From Alteromonas confluentis (lineage in GTDB: Bacteria > Pseudomonadota > Gammaproteobacteria > Enterobacterales > Alteromonadaceae): a DNA stretch of 64,000 nucleotides. Location: the NCBI RefSeq assembly GCF_001757105.1, contig NZ_MDHN01000004.1, positions 1 through 64,000 of the forward strand, in the 5' to 3' direction. Below are positions 63,293 through 64,000 of this stretch, in pieces (position 1 is the first letter of the stretch; each line of letters starts with the position of its first letter). The translations under genes were made by a program, and so were the position numbers. The notes under the pieces were generated by a model, which saw only the letters and a program-made list of their open reading frames with translations, was not told where the DNA came from and made no database searches.

Positions 63293-64000
63293 TTATTCCG
63301 GCTTGTACATTTCCAGTACGGTTAGCAACTCTTCGGCATCAACCGGCTTAGAAACATAGTTGGAAAAGCCCGCCTTCAGGGCTTTAACCCTATCCGCCGT
63401 ATAGGCATAAGCAGTCAGTGCAACCGCATCGAAATTCCGAATATCTTCTCGTTGACTGCTTCTGATTTTCGCGATGTAACCCAAACCATCAAGTTCCGGC
63501 ATACCAATATCAGAAAGCACCAGATTAAACGCTTCTGGCGTTTCATTGAGTAACTTCCAGGCTACCAGACCATTTTTCGCCAGGGTGACAACTGCACCGT
63601 GACTTTCAAGGAACAGGCGAATGAATCTGCGGGCATCTTCTTCGTCTTCAGCAACCAGAATACGCAACCCACGAAGACGATCACTGCTTCCCGCTGCGCC
63701 TTCAACAATATTGGTTTGCGTTTCTTCCGGGCGTTTCGTAGCAACAGGGGCAATGGGTAAGGTCACATAAAATGTGGTTCCCAACCCTTCCCCATCGCTC
63801 ATTGCCCAAATACTACCGCCGTGCATTTCCACAATACTTTTAACAATCGATAACCCAAGGCCCAAGCCCTGTTTATTGTGTGAAACCTTACCTTGATAAA
63901 AGCGCTCGAAAACGTAATTTAATTGCTCTTCCGGGATACCTTTTCCGGTGTCACGCACGAAGAATTTATAATTAGAATGGTCGCGGGCCCCACTAATGGT
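63293..64000 (-). CDS. Hybrid sensor histidine kinase, 3' part (runs off window)
   Basis: The frame is open to the right edge, so only the C-terminal 235 residues are present. A histidine-kinase ATPase domain is cut in: DTGKGIPEEQL (G1 box), QGLGLGLSIVKSIVEMHGG (G2 box). A receiver domain follows: LVAEDEEDARRFIRL (acidic pocket), NLVLSDIGMPELDGLGYI (phospho-acceptor Asp), VALTAYAYTADRVKALKAGFSNYVSKPVDAEEL (Thr and Lys). The N-terminal sensor and HisKA region lie outside. The natural start is not visible. Confidence 0.9.
   Translation of the reverse strand, partial: TISGARDHSNYKFFVRDTGKGIPEEQLNYVFERFYQGKVSHNKQGLGLGLSIVKSIVEMHGGSIWAMSDGEGLGTTFYVTLPIAPVATKRPEETQTNIVEGAAGSSDRLRGLRILVAEDEEDARRFIRLFLESHGAVVTLAKNGLVAWKLLNETPEAFNLVLSDIGMPELDGLGYIAKIRSSQREDIRNFDAVALTAYAYTADRVKALKAGFSNYVSKPVDAEELLTVLEMYKPE

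Noticed and set aside
1-64000. CRISPR arrays, tRNA, rRNA or prophage genes
   Set aside because: No repeat-spacer pattern, no cloverleaf-like segment and no phage structural gene seen in the window.

Overview
The window looks like chromosome of a marine gammaproteobacterium, most likely a member of the Alteromonadaceae. This is inferred from protein character: a vSGLT-like Na+/galactose symporter beside gal genes, an ssb/MFS/uvrA neighbourhood, M16 and M28 exported peptidases, and a cydABXDC operon. No rRNA or tRNA gene was seen, so the placement is not proven. GC content appears near 50%.

Layout. 0-1.4 kb: an IS110-family (IS1111-type) insertion sequence with a candidate guide RNA in its 3' non-coding end. 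1.4-6.2 kb: an MFS transporter, a Dabb-domain exported protein and a large M16 lipoprotein peptidase. 6.5-11.6 kb: an efflux operon (outer-membrane factor, DHA2-type MFS pump, HlyD adaptor, DUF190-like protein, TetR repressor) with a putative operator over its promoter. 11.7-12.2 kb: ssb. 12.5-21.7 kb: a galactose/galactan locus (secreted beta-helix protein, symporter, galK, galT, galM, LacI-type regulator, two matching operators). 21.7-25.5 kb: RDD membrane protein, M28 peptidase, alpha/beta hydrolase lipoprotein, HAD phosphatase. 25.6-29.9 kb: MFS transporter divergent from uvrA. 30-32 kb: DUF3299, DUF2442, 2OG-Fe(II) oxygenase and thioesterase genes.

32-36 kb holds two tandem paralogous membrane-anchored ankyrin-like proteins, one cut by a single in-frame TAG. 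36.3-43.3 kb is an aromatic catabolic island: a Tat-exported PaoABC-like molybdenum aldehyde oxidoreductase, then vanR and vanAB with three copies of the VanR operator (TTGGATCCAA core) before vanA and a fourth inside it. Together these could convert vanillin to vanillate to protocatechuate. 43.7-45.9 kb is a scar region: an OafA-type acyltransferase truncated in its SGNH domain, abutting a ccdAB module whose toxin carries a TAG at codon 3, then a long structured hairpin repeat.

45.9-55.4 kb: a CDF metal exporter, the cytochrome bd operon cydABXDC (minus strand), a divergent sigma-54 activator with a Cys-rich PAS domain, and a TauE/SafE permease. A near-consensus sigma-54 promoter lies on the minus strand before cydA, which suggests that the activator drives the oxidase. 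55.5-60.6 kb: small membrane proteins and an MMPL/RND - LolA-like - beta-barrel export triad. 60.7-64 kb: a soluble PAS-PAS chemoreceptor, a small overlapping ORF with a glutaredoxin-MauE fusion, and the 3' part of a hybrid histidine kinase that runs off the window.
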